The notes beneath the pieces were generated by a model. The model saw only the letters and a list, made by a program, of their open reading frames with translations. It ran no database searches and was not told the DNA's origin. A stretch of DNA of 64,000 bases from Enterococcus rotai (lineage in GTDB: Bacteria; Bacillota; Bacilli; Lactobacillales; Enterococcaceae). The stretch spans positions 62,001-126,000 of the forward strand of contig NZ_CP013655.1 of NCBI RefSeq assembly GCF_001465345.1, given 5' to 3'. Positions within the stretch are counted from its first letter, which is position 1, and every line of letters starts with the position of its first letter. Of the stretch, positions 1 to 8,739 are shown one piece after another. Position numbers and translations under genes: made by a program.

Positions 1-242
1 ATCAAAGCAATCAAAGCAGCTTCTAAGCCAGAACGAGATGTTCCATCGACAGCAAAAGCTTGCTCATTCTTTGTTCCAAAAGGAATCTTGATCATTTCTT
101 TTACTTCATCCATAATTTGTAAAAAGGCTGGATCAAATTGACCTAAAATTGAAGCAGACATTGCTCTCAATGCTACAGGATGAGCCTCAACAGGTCCTGG
201 CGTCATAATAGTTCTACTTGGTACTGATATTTCTGAAAACAT
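1..242 (-). CDS. pucG: PucG-like class V aminotransferase, N-terminal part (cut by window edge)
   Basis: Reading leftward from ATG at 242, with an AGAGGGA ribosome binding site just upstream, the frame is open to the edge and gives about 80 residues. The start (MTPGPVEAHP, then GQFDPAF and AVDGTSRSG) is typical of class V PLP aminotransferases of the alanine/ureidoglycine-glyoxylate type. PucG enzymes transaminate (S)-ureidoglycine with glyoxylate to give oxalurate and glycine. The assignment to ureidoglycine rather than serine or alanine rests mainly on the neighbouring allantoate genes. It is divergent from the PucR-type regulator at 1002. The lysine that binds PLP lies outside the window. 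Confidence 0.75.
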   Translation of the reverse strand, partial: MFSEISVPSRTIMTPGPVEAHPVALRAMSASILGQFDPAFLQIMDEVKEMIKIPFGTKNEQAFAVDGTSRSGLEAALIAL

Positions 243-501
243 AACGATTCCCTCTTTTCCGTTTTAGTTTCATCCTACCCTTATATCTGAAAAAGTCATT
301 GTCACTTTTGAATAAAAAATATGAATTTTCGGTTATTATGTACAAACCCTTCTTGAATCTGCATGCGCTATCATTTAGAATAGGAGATATGATGAGAAAT
401 ACAGCTATTTAAATTAGTAATCTTGATTATTTTTACCCCCAAGCATCATGCTGAAATGATTGGTGTAACTTGATTAAGATACATACTAAAATAATTTATT
501 A

Positions 502-989
502 TCTAGCTTCAAGAGCTAGCCTTTCGGGAAAAAGATAAAAAATAGATGAGATAAAAAGCACCTCAGGCATTTTTTCCTATTTTCCTGTCAAGGCTAAATG
601 AGCTCTTTCAGCTTTAAATGTTATCTAGCTACTCGGGCTAGCTCCTCGGAAAAAAGATAAAATCTGATTGTGGCAAAAAGCACCTCAGTTATATTTTCCT
701 ATATTTCTGTCGGAGCTGAACGAGCACATTATGCTTTTAAATTTATCTAGTTATGCGGGCTAGCTCCTCGGAAAAAAGATAAAATCTGATTGTGGCAAAA
801 AGCACCTCAGTTATATTTTCCTATATTTCTGTCGGAGCTGAACGAGCACATTATGCTTTTAAATTTATCTAGCTACGCGGACTAGCTCCTCGGAAAAAAG
901 ATAAAATCTGATTGTGGCAAAGAGCGCCACCCTCATATTTTCCTATTTTTCTGTCGGAGCTGAGCGAGCCCGCTTCGCTTTTAATATTA
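502..989 (+). repeat. Four-unit tandem repeat, exact 122-bp period, in the pucR leader
   Basis: Units begin with TCTAG at 502, 624, 746 and 868, so the period is exactly 122 bp. Units 2 and 3 are almost identical; units 1 and 4 are diverged. Each unit can fold: CTAGC pairs with GCTAG in a short hairpin, then AGCTCC pairs with GGAGCT about 75 nt later, with GGAAAA/TTTTCC pairing inside that arm. Unit 4 ends exactly at the AGGAGGG site of the next gene (989-995). Diverged single copies lie at 12025-12142 and 38941-39066. With the 5' flank this fills the 243-1001 gap; I see no gene there. It could be a structured leader RNA or a small mobile repeat. Confidence 0.85.
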
Positions 990-1001
990 GGAGGGAATCC
1001 A

Positions 1002-2642
1002 TTGACCACTTTAGAAGATTTGTTAAAAATACCAAGATTTTCTGATCTAAAATTATTAACTAACCCTACAAATGCCAATACCATCGTTGAAAGTATTGAA
1101 ATTTCTGAGACACCTGATGTGGCCAATTTTATTCCGAAGAAAATTTTTCTTTTAACGACCGCGATGGTTTACAAAAATAATCAAATAGAACTTTTTACCT
1201 TGATTGATTCTTTAAAAGAACAAGAAGCAGCTGGGATCGGTATCAAGGTTGGGCGTTTTATTGAAACAATTGATCCTGCTATTATCGATTATGCCAATGA
1301 GATCAATTTTCCTGTCGTTCAAGTGCCTAGCACTCAGCCTTTAGGGGCTTTGTTGCACCAATTGCTAAATTACTTGTGGGATACTAAAACAGAGCAGTTA
1401 AGTTATGCGTTAGATATTCAAAAGCGCTTTTCTGATTTGCTGATTCATGATGTAAGTATTGCTCGTTTTATCGCAGATTTTGGTAAAATGATCAATACAC
1501 CTGTGATTTTATTAAGTCCTTATCGTAAAGTGATTGCTCATTCAAAACATTTTACCCAGACGTCAAAGCCTGCTGAATATTATGTTGAACAACTCGTTAG
1601 TAAATATGACAACTGGAATGAAGATAATCATGCCTCCTTTATGATCAAAGATCTAAATCAAGAACCATTACAGATTGCCGGATTTTCAGTTACGGTAAAT
1701 AGCTATTTTCCACATCACTTACTGATTTTAAACCCACAGCAAGTTCCTTATCCAATGTCGGAGTTTGCAGTTGAACAGGCCTGTTTAGTCTTGTCTTTTA
1801 TGTTGTATAAGAATCAAAAAGTTCAGGAATCACTAGATTTTCTTAAAAGTGATTTTTTAGGTCAACTCGTTGAATACCAACAAACACCTCATCAGTCCAG
1901 ACGTGATTGGCTCGATCTTGGTACCAATTATGGATTAAAGAAAAGTACACAGTATCAGGTTGTTTATGCTGCATGTAGTCAAACTACTGCTACTGCTACA
2001 AAGATTAAATACCAACAAGAAGAAAGTGATGTCGCCTTTCAATGGCTACAAGAAACATTACCACCACGGATCAAACATGTCAGTATTTTTAAAGTAAAAA
2101 ATACGAATCACTTAGCGATTTTAATTCAAAGCAGAGTAGAAGATCTAGAAAAAATCTTAACTGAACTATCGCTGGCTCTCTCTGAAAAGCTGCCAATCAC
2201 TTTGACATTCGCTTTAGGTAATCTGTATGAAACAATCGAGCAAATTGCTAGTTCTTTTATTGAGGCTAAAACAGCTTATGAAGAAATGCTGACGATGACA
2301 GATGGCTCACTAACTCATCGTTACCATCCTAAAGGAATGAAGAGTTTATTTGAGAAAATGAGTCTGGAAGATATTCATTATTTCTGTGAAACAACTTTAA
2401 AAGAGCTTGCTTATCCTATTGAAGACTCATTCATTGAGCTTCGAAAAACATTACAGTGCTATTTAAGTTTTCAATGTGAAATTTCAAAAACTGCTAAAGA
2501 GATGTATTTACATCGTAATACGATTAAATATAGAATCGATCATTGTGCAAAGTTGCTTGGAAAAAGCATTCAAGACCCAAATAATAGTTTGAATTTACGT
2601 TTGGCTTTAGAGCTATCTGAACGATCTAATCAACATCAATAA
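1002..2642 (+). CDS. pucR: PucR-family purine/ureide catabolism regulator
   Basis: The protein has 546 aa from TTG at 1002, chosen because AGGAGGG (989-995) lies 6 nt upstream; the open frame reaches back to 912 without a better site. An N-terminal PucR sensor domain (about residues 1-120, with TTLEDLLKIP and FPVVQVP) leads into a GGDEF-like middle region. A C-terminal PucR-type helix-turn-helix follows (about 480-540; TAKEMYLHRNTIKYRI). PucR proteins activate purine and allantoin degradation genes in Bacillus when nitrogen is poor. The position between pucG and the all operon supports control of both. The 122-bp repeat array forms its leader. Confidence 0.85.
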   Translation: MTTLEDLLKIPRFSDLKLLTNPTNANTIVESIEISETPDVANFIPKKIFLLTTAMVYKNNQIELFTLIDSLKEQEAAGIGIKVGRFIETIDPAIIDYANEINFPVVQVPSTQPLGALLHQLLNYLWDTKTEQLSYALDIQKRFSDLLIHDVSIARFIADFGKMINTPVILLSPYRKVIAHSKHFTQTSKPAEYYVEQLVSKYDNWNEDNHASFMIKDLNQEPLQIAGFSVTVNSYFPHHLLILNPQQVPYPMSEFAVEQACLVLSFMLYKNQKVQESLDFLKSDFLGQLVEYQQTPHQSRRDWLDLGTNYGLKKSTQYQVVYAACSQTTATATKIKYQQEESDVAFQWLQETLPPRIKHVSIFKVKNTNHLAILIQSRVEDLEKILTELSLALSEKLPITLTFALGNLYETIEQIASSFIEAKTAYEEMLTMTDGSLTHRYHPKGMKSLFEKMSLEDIHYFCETTLKELAYPIEDSFIELRKTLQCYLSFQCEISKTAKEMYLHRNTIKYRIDHCAKLLGKSIQDPNNSLNLRLALELSERSNQHQ

Positions 2643-2643
2643 A

Positions 2644-2710
2644 AAAATAGAAGTTGAAAGAGTAGGCTGGGACGGAAGCGTTTAGCCATTCCTCTTTCAA
2701 CTTCTATTTT
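2644..2710. terminator. Bidirectional terminator between pucR and allK
   Basis: A 19-bp perfect inverted repeat (AAAATAGAAGTTGAAAGAG against its complement at 2692-2710) with a T-run on both strands separates two convergent genes. The loop contains GGCTGGGACGGAAG, similar to a sequence I associate with terminator loops in lactic cocci. Confidence 0.85.
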
Positions 2711-2718
2711 AATTTTAT

Positions 2719-3657
2719 CTAACCTGTGATTCTTGTGCCAGCTCTTCCTAGTAAAGCTTGGTCGGCTTCTTCTAAGGAACAGATGATAGCAGTTTTACCT
2801 TGTGCAGCAAAACCAATTGCAGCTTCCATTTTTGGTCCCATACTTCCGTCTGCAAAATGACCTTCATCCATATATTGTTGCGCTTGTTTTACAGAAATCG
2901 TTTCTAATTTTTCTTGATTCTCTTTACCATAATTGATGTAGACATTACTTACGTCTGTCAACATCATAAAGACATTGGCATCGATTTGCTCAGCTAGTTT
3001 TTTACCTGTACGATCTTTATCGATAACAGCTTCGATTCCTCTTAACAAGCCATCTTGATCACGAACAACAGGAATCCCTCCGCCGCCACCTGCAATAACA
3101 ATCGTGTTGCGATTTAATAAATTAACGATTGCATCTACACCATGGATAGCTTTTGGTTGTGGTGAAGGTACGACACGACGGTAGCCACGACCAGCATCTT
3201 CCATCATCACCCAATTTTTCTCTTGCTCCATTTGTTTGGCTTCTTCTTCCGAATAAAAAATTCCGATCGGTTTGTTTGGATTTTGAAATGCTTCATCATC
3301 CGCTGACACTTCAGTTTGAGTTAATAATGTGATCACATTGCTCGTCAAACCTTTTGTTTCCAACGAATTTTTCAAACTTTGCTCTAACATATAGCCAATA
3401 AACCCTTGAGATTCTGCATTACATACATCTAATGGAAACGGCGGAACTACATCTTTTGCTTCCTCATTTTGTCTCAGAATATTCCCAACTTGTGGACCGT
3501 TTCCATGTGTTAAAACGATTTCATAATCGATTTCTTCTATCTTTGCAACTAGTTCAGCACTTACCTTAACATTATCTAGTTGTACCTCAAGTGTTGCTTC
3601 TTGGTTTGGTTTTAAAATCGCATTGCCTCCCAATGCGATTACGACACGATTTGCCAT
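2719..3657 (-). CDS. allK: Carbamate kinase of the ureide operon
   Basis: The protein has 312 aa, full length for carbamate kinase. It opens with VVIALGGNAI and contains THGNGPQVG and IAGGGGGIPV, all family signatures. It converts carbamoyl phosphate and ADP to ATP, CO2 and ammonia in the cytoplasm. It is the last gene of the all operon, 12 nt after allH, with AAGGAGGAT in front of ATG. There are no arginine deiminase genes nearby, so it most likely uses carbamoyl phosphate from the AllFGH reaction. The family is also called arcC; allK follows the E. coli ureide nomenclature. Confidence 0.9.
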   Translation of the reverse strand: MANRVVIALGGNAILKPNQEATLEVQLDNVKVSAELVAKIEEIDYEIVLTHGNGPQVGNILRQNEEAKDVVPPFPLDVCNAESQGFIGYMLEQSLKNSLETKGLTSNVITLLTQTEVSADDEAFQNPNKPIGIFYSEEEAKQMEQEKNWVMMEDAGRGYRRVVPSPQPKAIHGVDAIVNLLNRNTIVIAGGGGGIPVVRDQDGLLRGIEAVIDKDRTGKKLAEQIDANVFMMLTDVSNVYINYGKENQEKLETISVKQAQQYMDEGHFADGSMGPKMEAAIGFAAQGKTAIICSLEEADQALLGRAGTRITG

Positions 3658-3669
3658 AAAAATCCTCCT

Positions 3670-4512
3670 TCATTTGCTCCTAAAAAATTTGATTGTACTA
3701 ATTAAGCCTGCCAGTAAATCAACACCTGATGTGTGACCTACGCTCATGACTGCTTCTACGACCTGTTCTATTTGTTCTTCATTACTATTTGTTGTTAATG
3801 CCGTTACTAAATTCATTACTGGTTCACTAAAACGGCCTGATAATGCGCATAACAAATAATGCTTGCTGATATCTGTTGTTAGAACCTGTTCTGTTAACAG
3901 TTCAGTAAGTAAATTTATTAATGTGGAATTTTCTTCTTTTAATAGAATTCTTGCAGCTAGATGACCGACGACCATATCATCACCAGATGGCGTCAAGCCT
4001 GGACCTCTACCTATAAGAAAATCAAGACCTGCTTCTTGCTGCGATTGCTCTTCTAAACATAAACACTGAATGGCTTCACTAAATAGATTTCCAACTTTTA
4101 CAAAATCAGCCAATGTGTTTTGACTGCCAGTTTCTTTTTCTACTGTATTTGTATATGAAAGCAGTTTTTCTAAACTAATTGTCAACACTTCTTCAGTTCG
4201 CTCTATTTTAGACGAGTAGGGTTTCCCATGCATCAGAAATAGATGTTCGTTAGAAAAATGGAGACTATTTTGCTGCCAGATTATCTGTTCATTGATCTCA
4301 ACCGTGTCTAGTAAATTGGTAAAATCAGTTGCATCTAAATAAATTCCATTCGGCATAAAAGGATAGTTAGTGGTCGTAATGACCACTAACTGTTGTTTCC
4401 TCTCATCTTGAAGATTGAAACTACTTTTATATTTGCTGTGAACGTACCATTTTTGTACCCCAATGTCATTGGTTAACAGATTTTCATCGATAAAACGAGC
4501 ATTAACAAACAA
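3670..4512 (-). CDS. allH: AllH/YlbF-type DUF2877 subunit of oxamic transcarbamylase
   Basis: The protein has about 280 aa and is similar in character to DUF2877 (E. coli YlbF), with the conserved core IGRGPGLTPSGDDM and later GHTSGVDLLAG. Together with AllF and AllG it is reported to form oxamic transcarbamylase, which phosphorolyses oxalurate to oxamate and carbamoyl phosphate. Start choice: AAGGTG is correctly spaced (6 nt) only for TTG at 4512; the upstream in-frame GTG at 4521 overlaps that site. It follows allG by 12 nt in the same operon. Confidence 0.85.
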   Translation of the reverse strand: MFVNARFIDENLLTNDIGVQKWYVHSKYKSSFNLQDERKQQLVVITTTNYPFMPNGIYLDATDFTNLLDTVEINEQIIWQQNSLHFSNEHLFLMHGKPYSSKIERTEEVLTISLEKLLSYTNTVEKETGSQNTLADFVKVGNLFSEAIQCLCLEEQSQQEAGLDFLIGRGPGLTPSGDDMVVGHLAARILLKEENSTLINLLTELLTEQVLTTDISKHYLLCALSGRFSEPVMNLVTALTTNSNEEQIEQVVEAVMSVGHTSGVDLLAGLISTIKFFRSK

Positions 4513-4524
4513 TGTCTTCACCTT

Positions 4525-5793
4525 TTATTCTGTAAAACCTAATTTTTTTGCATAAGCTAAAACGGCTTTTTCAAAACAGTCGATTGGCGGTGTTACCGTT
4601 CCGGCACCAATTTGACCTAAACCAGCTTTCTTATTCGCGATTCCTGTATTAATCACTGGAAGAATTCCTGTTTCAACAACTTTTCGTGCATCGATTCCAA
4701 GACAAATTCCTTTAAAGTCCCATGTTGGAACTGGGAAATTTGGATTAGTGTCAATACAAATCTCCGTCATTTCATTACTTGTATTCAACGCATCGTAGAA
4801 GCCACCTGAACCCACAAAACGAGTAACCGCAGGTGCTGCAATCATTGCCATACCCCCAACACCAAATGTCTCTGTAATCGCGCTGTCACCCATATCTGGT
4901 GCTGCATCTGCTTCACTGAAGCCAGAGAAATATAATCCTTGAGGTGTGTTAACAGGACCGGTAAACCATTCGTCACCCATCCCTGCAATACGGATCCCAA
5001 ATTCATGTCCATTTCTACACATAGCTGTAACGATCGTACCTTCTTGAATTTGTCTTGCCCCATCCATAACAGCTTTCGCTGATGCCATCATGATGTTCAA
5101 GAAAAATTGATCCGTGTCTGCTAAGAATTGAACCACTTCTTCACGTTTCGTTTGATCGATTTCAGTCAATCCAACAATGATCGGTGCCATTTCTTTCAAG
5201 AAAGCTAATGATGCTGCAATATTACGTTGATGGAATTCATCCCCCATAGCAATCGCTTTAGCAACCAACACATTGATGTTTAAGCCGTCTTCTTTTGTTT
5301 TTAATGCTGCACTTAAAACAGGTGCCAACGTGTCTCTCATCCATCTTAAACGAGTAATTACTTCATCAGAATAAGCACCAAAACGTAATACCGCACCAAT
5401 TCCTTCGTTCATTGTACAAAAAGCACGATTACCGTCTGTTTTATTTTCAACGACTAAAACCGCCATGTTCGCAGAAGTGATTCCGCCCATTGGTCCTACA
5501 GCGTTAACATGATGACATGGAATTAATTTCACTTCACCAGATTCTAGCATTTTTCTAGCTTCTTCTTCGGTTTCACACCATTCTTCAAATAATGCTGCTC
5601 CTACACAAGCGCCTTGAATTGGGTCAACCATTTTATCGTAAGTGATTGGAGGTCCTGCATGAAGTAGGACTTTCCCTTCATTTAATTCTTGGATTACTGA
5701 TTTTGCTGGAACTACATCTAATAAGAAAGGTGAACCAGCAACGATTTTTGCTGCTACTGCTTGGTTTGCTTCATCGATTGTTTTGTATACCAT
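4525..5793 (-). CDS. allG: AllG/YlbE-type DUF1116 subunit of oxamic transcarbamylase
   Basis: The protein has 422 aa and is full length for the DUF1116 (YlbE) family; E. coli AllG is about 420 aa. Glycine-rich conserved blocks are GPPITYDKMVDP, CNRNGHEFGIRI-like CRNGHEFGIR, and GSGGFYDALN. The second ATG (5793) is preferred: AGAAGG lies about 10 nt before it, but only 1 nt before the ATG at 5802. It starts just after the allF stop, suggesting translational coupling. Role by family and context: oxalurate phosphorolysis together with AllF and AllH. Confidence 0.87.
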   Translation of the reverse strand: MVYKTIDEANQAVAAKIVAGSPFLLDVVPAKSVIQELNEGKVLLHAGPPITYDKMVDPIQGACVGAALFEEWCETEEEARKMLESGEVKLIPCHHVNAVGPMGGITSANMAVLVVENKTDGNRAFCTMNEGIGAVLRFGAYSDEVITRLRWMRDTLAPVLSAALKTKEDGLNINVLVAKAIAMGDEFHQRNIAASLAFLKEMAPIIVGLTEIDQTKREEVVQFLADTDQFFLNIMMASAKAVMDGARQIQEGTIVTAMCRNGHEFGIRIAGMGDEWFTGPVNTPQGLYFSGFSEADAAPDMGDSAITETFGVGGMAMIAAPAVTRFVGSGGFYDALNTSNEMTEICIDTNPNFPVPTWDFKGICLGIDARKVVETGILPVINTGIANKKAGLGQIGAGTVTPPIDCFEKAVLAYAKKLGFTE

Positions 5794-5808
5794 GTTTGTC
5801 ATCCCTTC

Positions 5809-7566
5809 TTATTTACCTAATTCTACTTTATTTAAAAACTGTAGTGCTTTTTGCAAGGTGATATTTCCACCTGCAACTGGTTGCCAGTCATACTGAACGA
5901 CTTTACCACCATGATTGATGATGGCCTCTGAGAAACTACGTAAACCAACGTTGATAAAGCCTTGATTTGTCAACAACGCTAACATTGCTTCTGTTGGCTC
6001 AATTGCAACTGGCGTTACTGCTGGTGCTGCTTCGATTGCTTTATCCGTTTGAGTTAGTGGATGATCTAGGATCGCTAGAGCTAAACGAACTGCTTGTGCA
6101 TTACTGTCACAAAGAATTACGCCAGCATCTTTCATGATTGTTTCTTGCTCATGAATATTTTGAGGATCTTCGTCCGTTCCTACAATCGTACTGATCACAA
6201 ATAATTCTCTGCCTTCAGCCTTTGCATTTGCTTTGATTTCTTTGATGGTTGGCGCTAATTCTTGTGCCATATTTGCATGAGAACCGTAGCCTAATACAAC
6301 ATCTAATAAAATAATCGCTGTTTCAGGGTCTTTTCCAGCTTCTTCTAACATTTCTTTACGTTTTGATGGATCGATCATTGGATGAGGTTTACCTTGCGTA
6401 TAAACGTCATCTCCTAAGTCAATGATCTCATGTCCTTGATTTTTTAAGATAAAGCCTTCTGGCGCATGTTCGTCAGCCGTCAAAGCAAGACCTTCTTTAA
6501 TCAGCATTGCCGCTTCATAAGCAAGAGTTCCGCCGGAGTATAAGCCTTTAACATATTTTTGTTCAGGTTTGAAAGAATGAGCAGGAACTGTTAATGTTTC
6601 TTTCACAGCTTGAACGTTTTTTTTATTCAATAATTGAACAGCCGTTTGAGCTGCTTCTTCTAAAGTATAAGCACGATATAGATTTTCTTCATGAGACGTT
6701 GGTTTTTCGCCTAGGAAAATCGTTACAGCTGGTTTTGAGATGCTTCTTAAAAGATTTAAGACTTCATCACGAACTTCTGGTGCAGGTGGTTTAGAGATTA
6801 CAACCACCACTTCTGTGTTAGGGTCTTTCTCTAATGTCATGATGCTATCTTTTAAAGTGATTCCGCCAATTTCAGCTTTTAAATCACGCCCGCCAGTTCC
6901 AATTGCGTTCGTTACACCGCCACCTAATTTGTGGATGATCGTTGTTACTTCTTGAATACCTGTACCAGAAGCCCCAACAACACCGATTTTACCTTTACGA
7001 ACAGCATTTGTGAATGCCACAGGAATCCCGTTGATAATGCCCGTTCCGCAGTCTGGTCCCATCAATAGCAACCCAGCATCATGTGCTTTTTCTTTTAAGC
7101 GTTTTTCATCTTCAATCGCAACATTATCACTAAAACAGAAGACATGTTTGCCTTCATCTAAAGCTTTTTCAATTTCAAGTGCTGCATGGGTACCAGGAAT
7201 AGAGAAAACAACTACGCCAGCATCTTTACCAAGCTCAAAGGCTTTATCCCACGTTTTTACGACTTCTTCACCTGATGCGTCGCCGCCACCTTTTGTTTGT
7301 TCTTCTAAAAATACATCGATTTCCGTTAAAACTTGATCGATCAATGAGTCATCTTCAATGTCTAACACGATTACCATGTCATTGGAAGAAGCTTTTTCTA
7401 ATTCATCGGTGTATAAACCACCCGTTTTGAAAATATCTTTGTTAGCAGGTGTTCCCATCATAACAGAAACATTATGAACGCCATCGATTGTATTTAATTT
7501 GTTGGTTAATAACATCAAGACGATTGAATCTTGATAGCTATTTGCTTTGATAATTGTGTGCAGCAT
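5809..7566 (-). CDS. allF: AllF/FdrA acyl-CoA synthetase-like subunit of oxamic transcarbamylase
   Basis: The protein has 585 aa, slightly longer than E. coli FdrA (about 555). The middle part shows the succinyl-CoA-synthetase-type fold: a Rossmann region with LMGPDCGTG and GVVGASGTGIQEV at about residues 170-210, then GGRDLKAEIGG. A second synthetase-like half includes LYSGGTLAYE and GKPHPMIDP. The family is named for a suppressor phenotype involving FtsH, but operon context and recent work on E. coli place it in oxalurate phosphorolysis. GGAGG lies 7 nt before ATG. Confidence 0.88.
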   Translation of the reverse strand: MLHTIIKANSYQDSIVLMLLTNKLNTIDGVHNVSVMMGTPANKDIFKTGGLYTDELEKASSNDMVIVLDIEDDSLIDQVLTEIDVFLEEQTKGGGDASGEEVVKTWDKAFELGKDAGVVVFSIPGTHAALEIEKALDEGKHVFCFSDNVAIEDEKRLKEKAHDAGLLLMGPDCGTGIINGIPVAFTNAVRKGKIGVVGASGTGIQEVTTIIHKLGGGVTNAIGTGGRDLKAEIGGITLKDSIMTLEKDPNTEVVVVISKPPAPEVRDEVLNLLRSISKPAVTIFLGEKPTSHEENLYRAYTLEEAAQTAVQLLNKKNVQAVKETLTVPAHSFKPEQKYVKGLYSGGTLAYEAAMLIKEGLALTADEHAPEGFILKNQGHEIIDLGDDVYTQGKPHPMIDPSKRKEMLEEAGKDPETAIILLDVVLGYGSHANMAQELAPTIKEIKANAKAEGRELFVISTIVGTDEDPQNIHEQETIMKDAGVILCDSNAQAVRLALAILDHPLTQTDKAIEAAPAVTPVAIEPTEAMLALLTNQGFINVGLRSFSEAIINHGGKVVQYDWQPVAGGNITLQKALQFLNKVELGK

Positions 7567-7603
7567 TGAAATTCCTCCATTTATTTATTTTGCTTTGCAA
7601 AAT

Positions 7604-8653
7604 TTATTCCGCAAACTTATTTTTGTGATCATAACGATCATAATGAATATCATCGCTGATCAAATATTCGTAAATATCATCTACGATTTCAATTCCATTT
7701 TCTTCATAATTTTTTTCACGGGCACGTCCTCGTTCCCCTGGGTAGTTCACTTCAGTAAAACCAGGGCTTGGACTGATTTCTTTTAATTCATCCAACATTG
7801 TTGAAATATTCTTTTTAAAGACGTCTAAACCAATGAAGAAATCTGGATTGATCACAATGTGAAGCTGACCTAATTCGCGGCCTTTAGATAAATCATGATA
7901 CATGGAAGAAACGTGTTTGCCAAATGGCACGCCTAGTAAAATACCAGATAAAATATCTACCATCATCATCAAACCATAGCCTTTTGGTCCAGCAATCGGC
8001 AACAATGCATTGACTGCTGTTGAATCGGTTGTCGGGTTCCCTTTGGCATCTACTGCCCAAGAATCTGGTATAGCTTCTTTTTTAGAACGAGCATGCAAGA
8101 TTTTCCCCCACGCTTGAACGGTTGTTGCCATATCAAATGTAATCACACGATCGTCATTACTAGGTGCAGCAAAGGCAATTGGATTCGTCCCGAAGTAAGG
8201 TTCACTTCCTCCAAATGGTACAACCATTGGATCAGATTGGCAAACAGAAAGGGCTACCATATCTTGTTCTGCAGCTCTTTCTACATAATAGGCAAGCGCT
8301 CCACTATGAGAGATATTGCGGACTCCAACAACGGCTACACCATTTTTCTTCGCCATTTCGATTGCGAGATCCATTGCTTTTTCTGCTGCTACAAAACCAG
8401 AACCGTTATCGCCTTCAAACATACCACAGCTAGGAGCTGTTTGGTTAAAAGAAAAAGTAGGATCATTGGTGATACCACCTTTGGCAATTCGTTCTGAATA
8501 ATATTCTACGCGCATCGCACCATGAGAATGAATTCCTCGTGCATCTGCAAATGTCAAAACATCGCTTACGATTCCTGCATGTTCTTCTGATAAACCAGCT
8601 TTTTGTATTTTATCTTTGATTAGTTGATGTAAATCCGCTTTTTTTACTCTCAT
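7604..8653 (-). CDS. allD: Ureidoglycolate dehydrogenase, paralogue 1 (Ldh2/malate-lactate dehydrogenase type)
   Basis: The protein has 349 aa and belongs to the NAD(P)-dependent malate/L-lactate/ureidoglycolate dehydrogenase family. Visible signatures are ADARGIHSHG (substrate side), RNISHSGALAYY, MVVPFGGSEPYFGTNP and GPKGYGLMMMVDILSG. AllD oxidises (S)-ureidoglycolate to oxalurate with NAD. It shares most of its length with the next gene upstream at both protein and DNA level, so the two are a tandem duplication. The C-terminal 50 residues differ most. AAAGGAGG precedes ATG. Confidence 0.82.
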   Translation of the reverse strand: MRVKKADLHQLIKDKIQKAGLSEEHAGIVSDVLTFADARGIHSHGAMRVEYYSERIAKGGITNDPTFSFNQTAPSCGMFEGDNGSGFVAAEKAMDLAIEMAKKNGVAVVGVRNISHSGALAYYVERAAEQDMVALSVCQSDPMVVPFGGSEPYFGTNPIAFAAPSNDDRVITFDMATTVQAWGKILHARSKKEAIPDSWAVDAKGNPTTDSTAVNALLPIAGPKGYGLMMMVDILSGILLGVPFGKHVSSMYHDLSKGRELGQLHIVINPDFFIGLDVFKKNISTMLDELKEISPSPGFTEVNYPGERGRAREKNYEENGIEIVDDIYEYLISDDIHYDRYDHKNKFAE

Positions 8654-8739
8654 TTAAAACGCCTCCTTTTATTTAAATGTTTCCCGAATCAACACACATA
8701 TAATAAGCAACCTTCTGTTTTTAAGTATCTAAGTTGTAT

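Noticed and set aside
502-989. Tandem array as a CRISPR
   Set aside because: The 122-bp units are contiguous and lack short repeats with unique spacers; no cas genes are present.
8093-8497. Open frame of 134 codons opposite the allD-type gene
   Set aside because: It lies wholly within a strongly conserved dehydrogenase gene, lacks a ribosome binding site and has non-protein-like composition.
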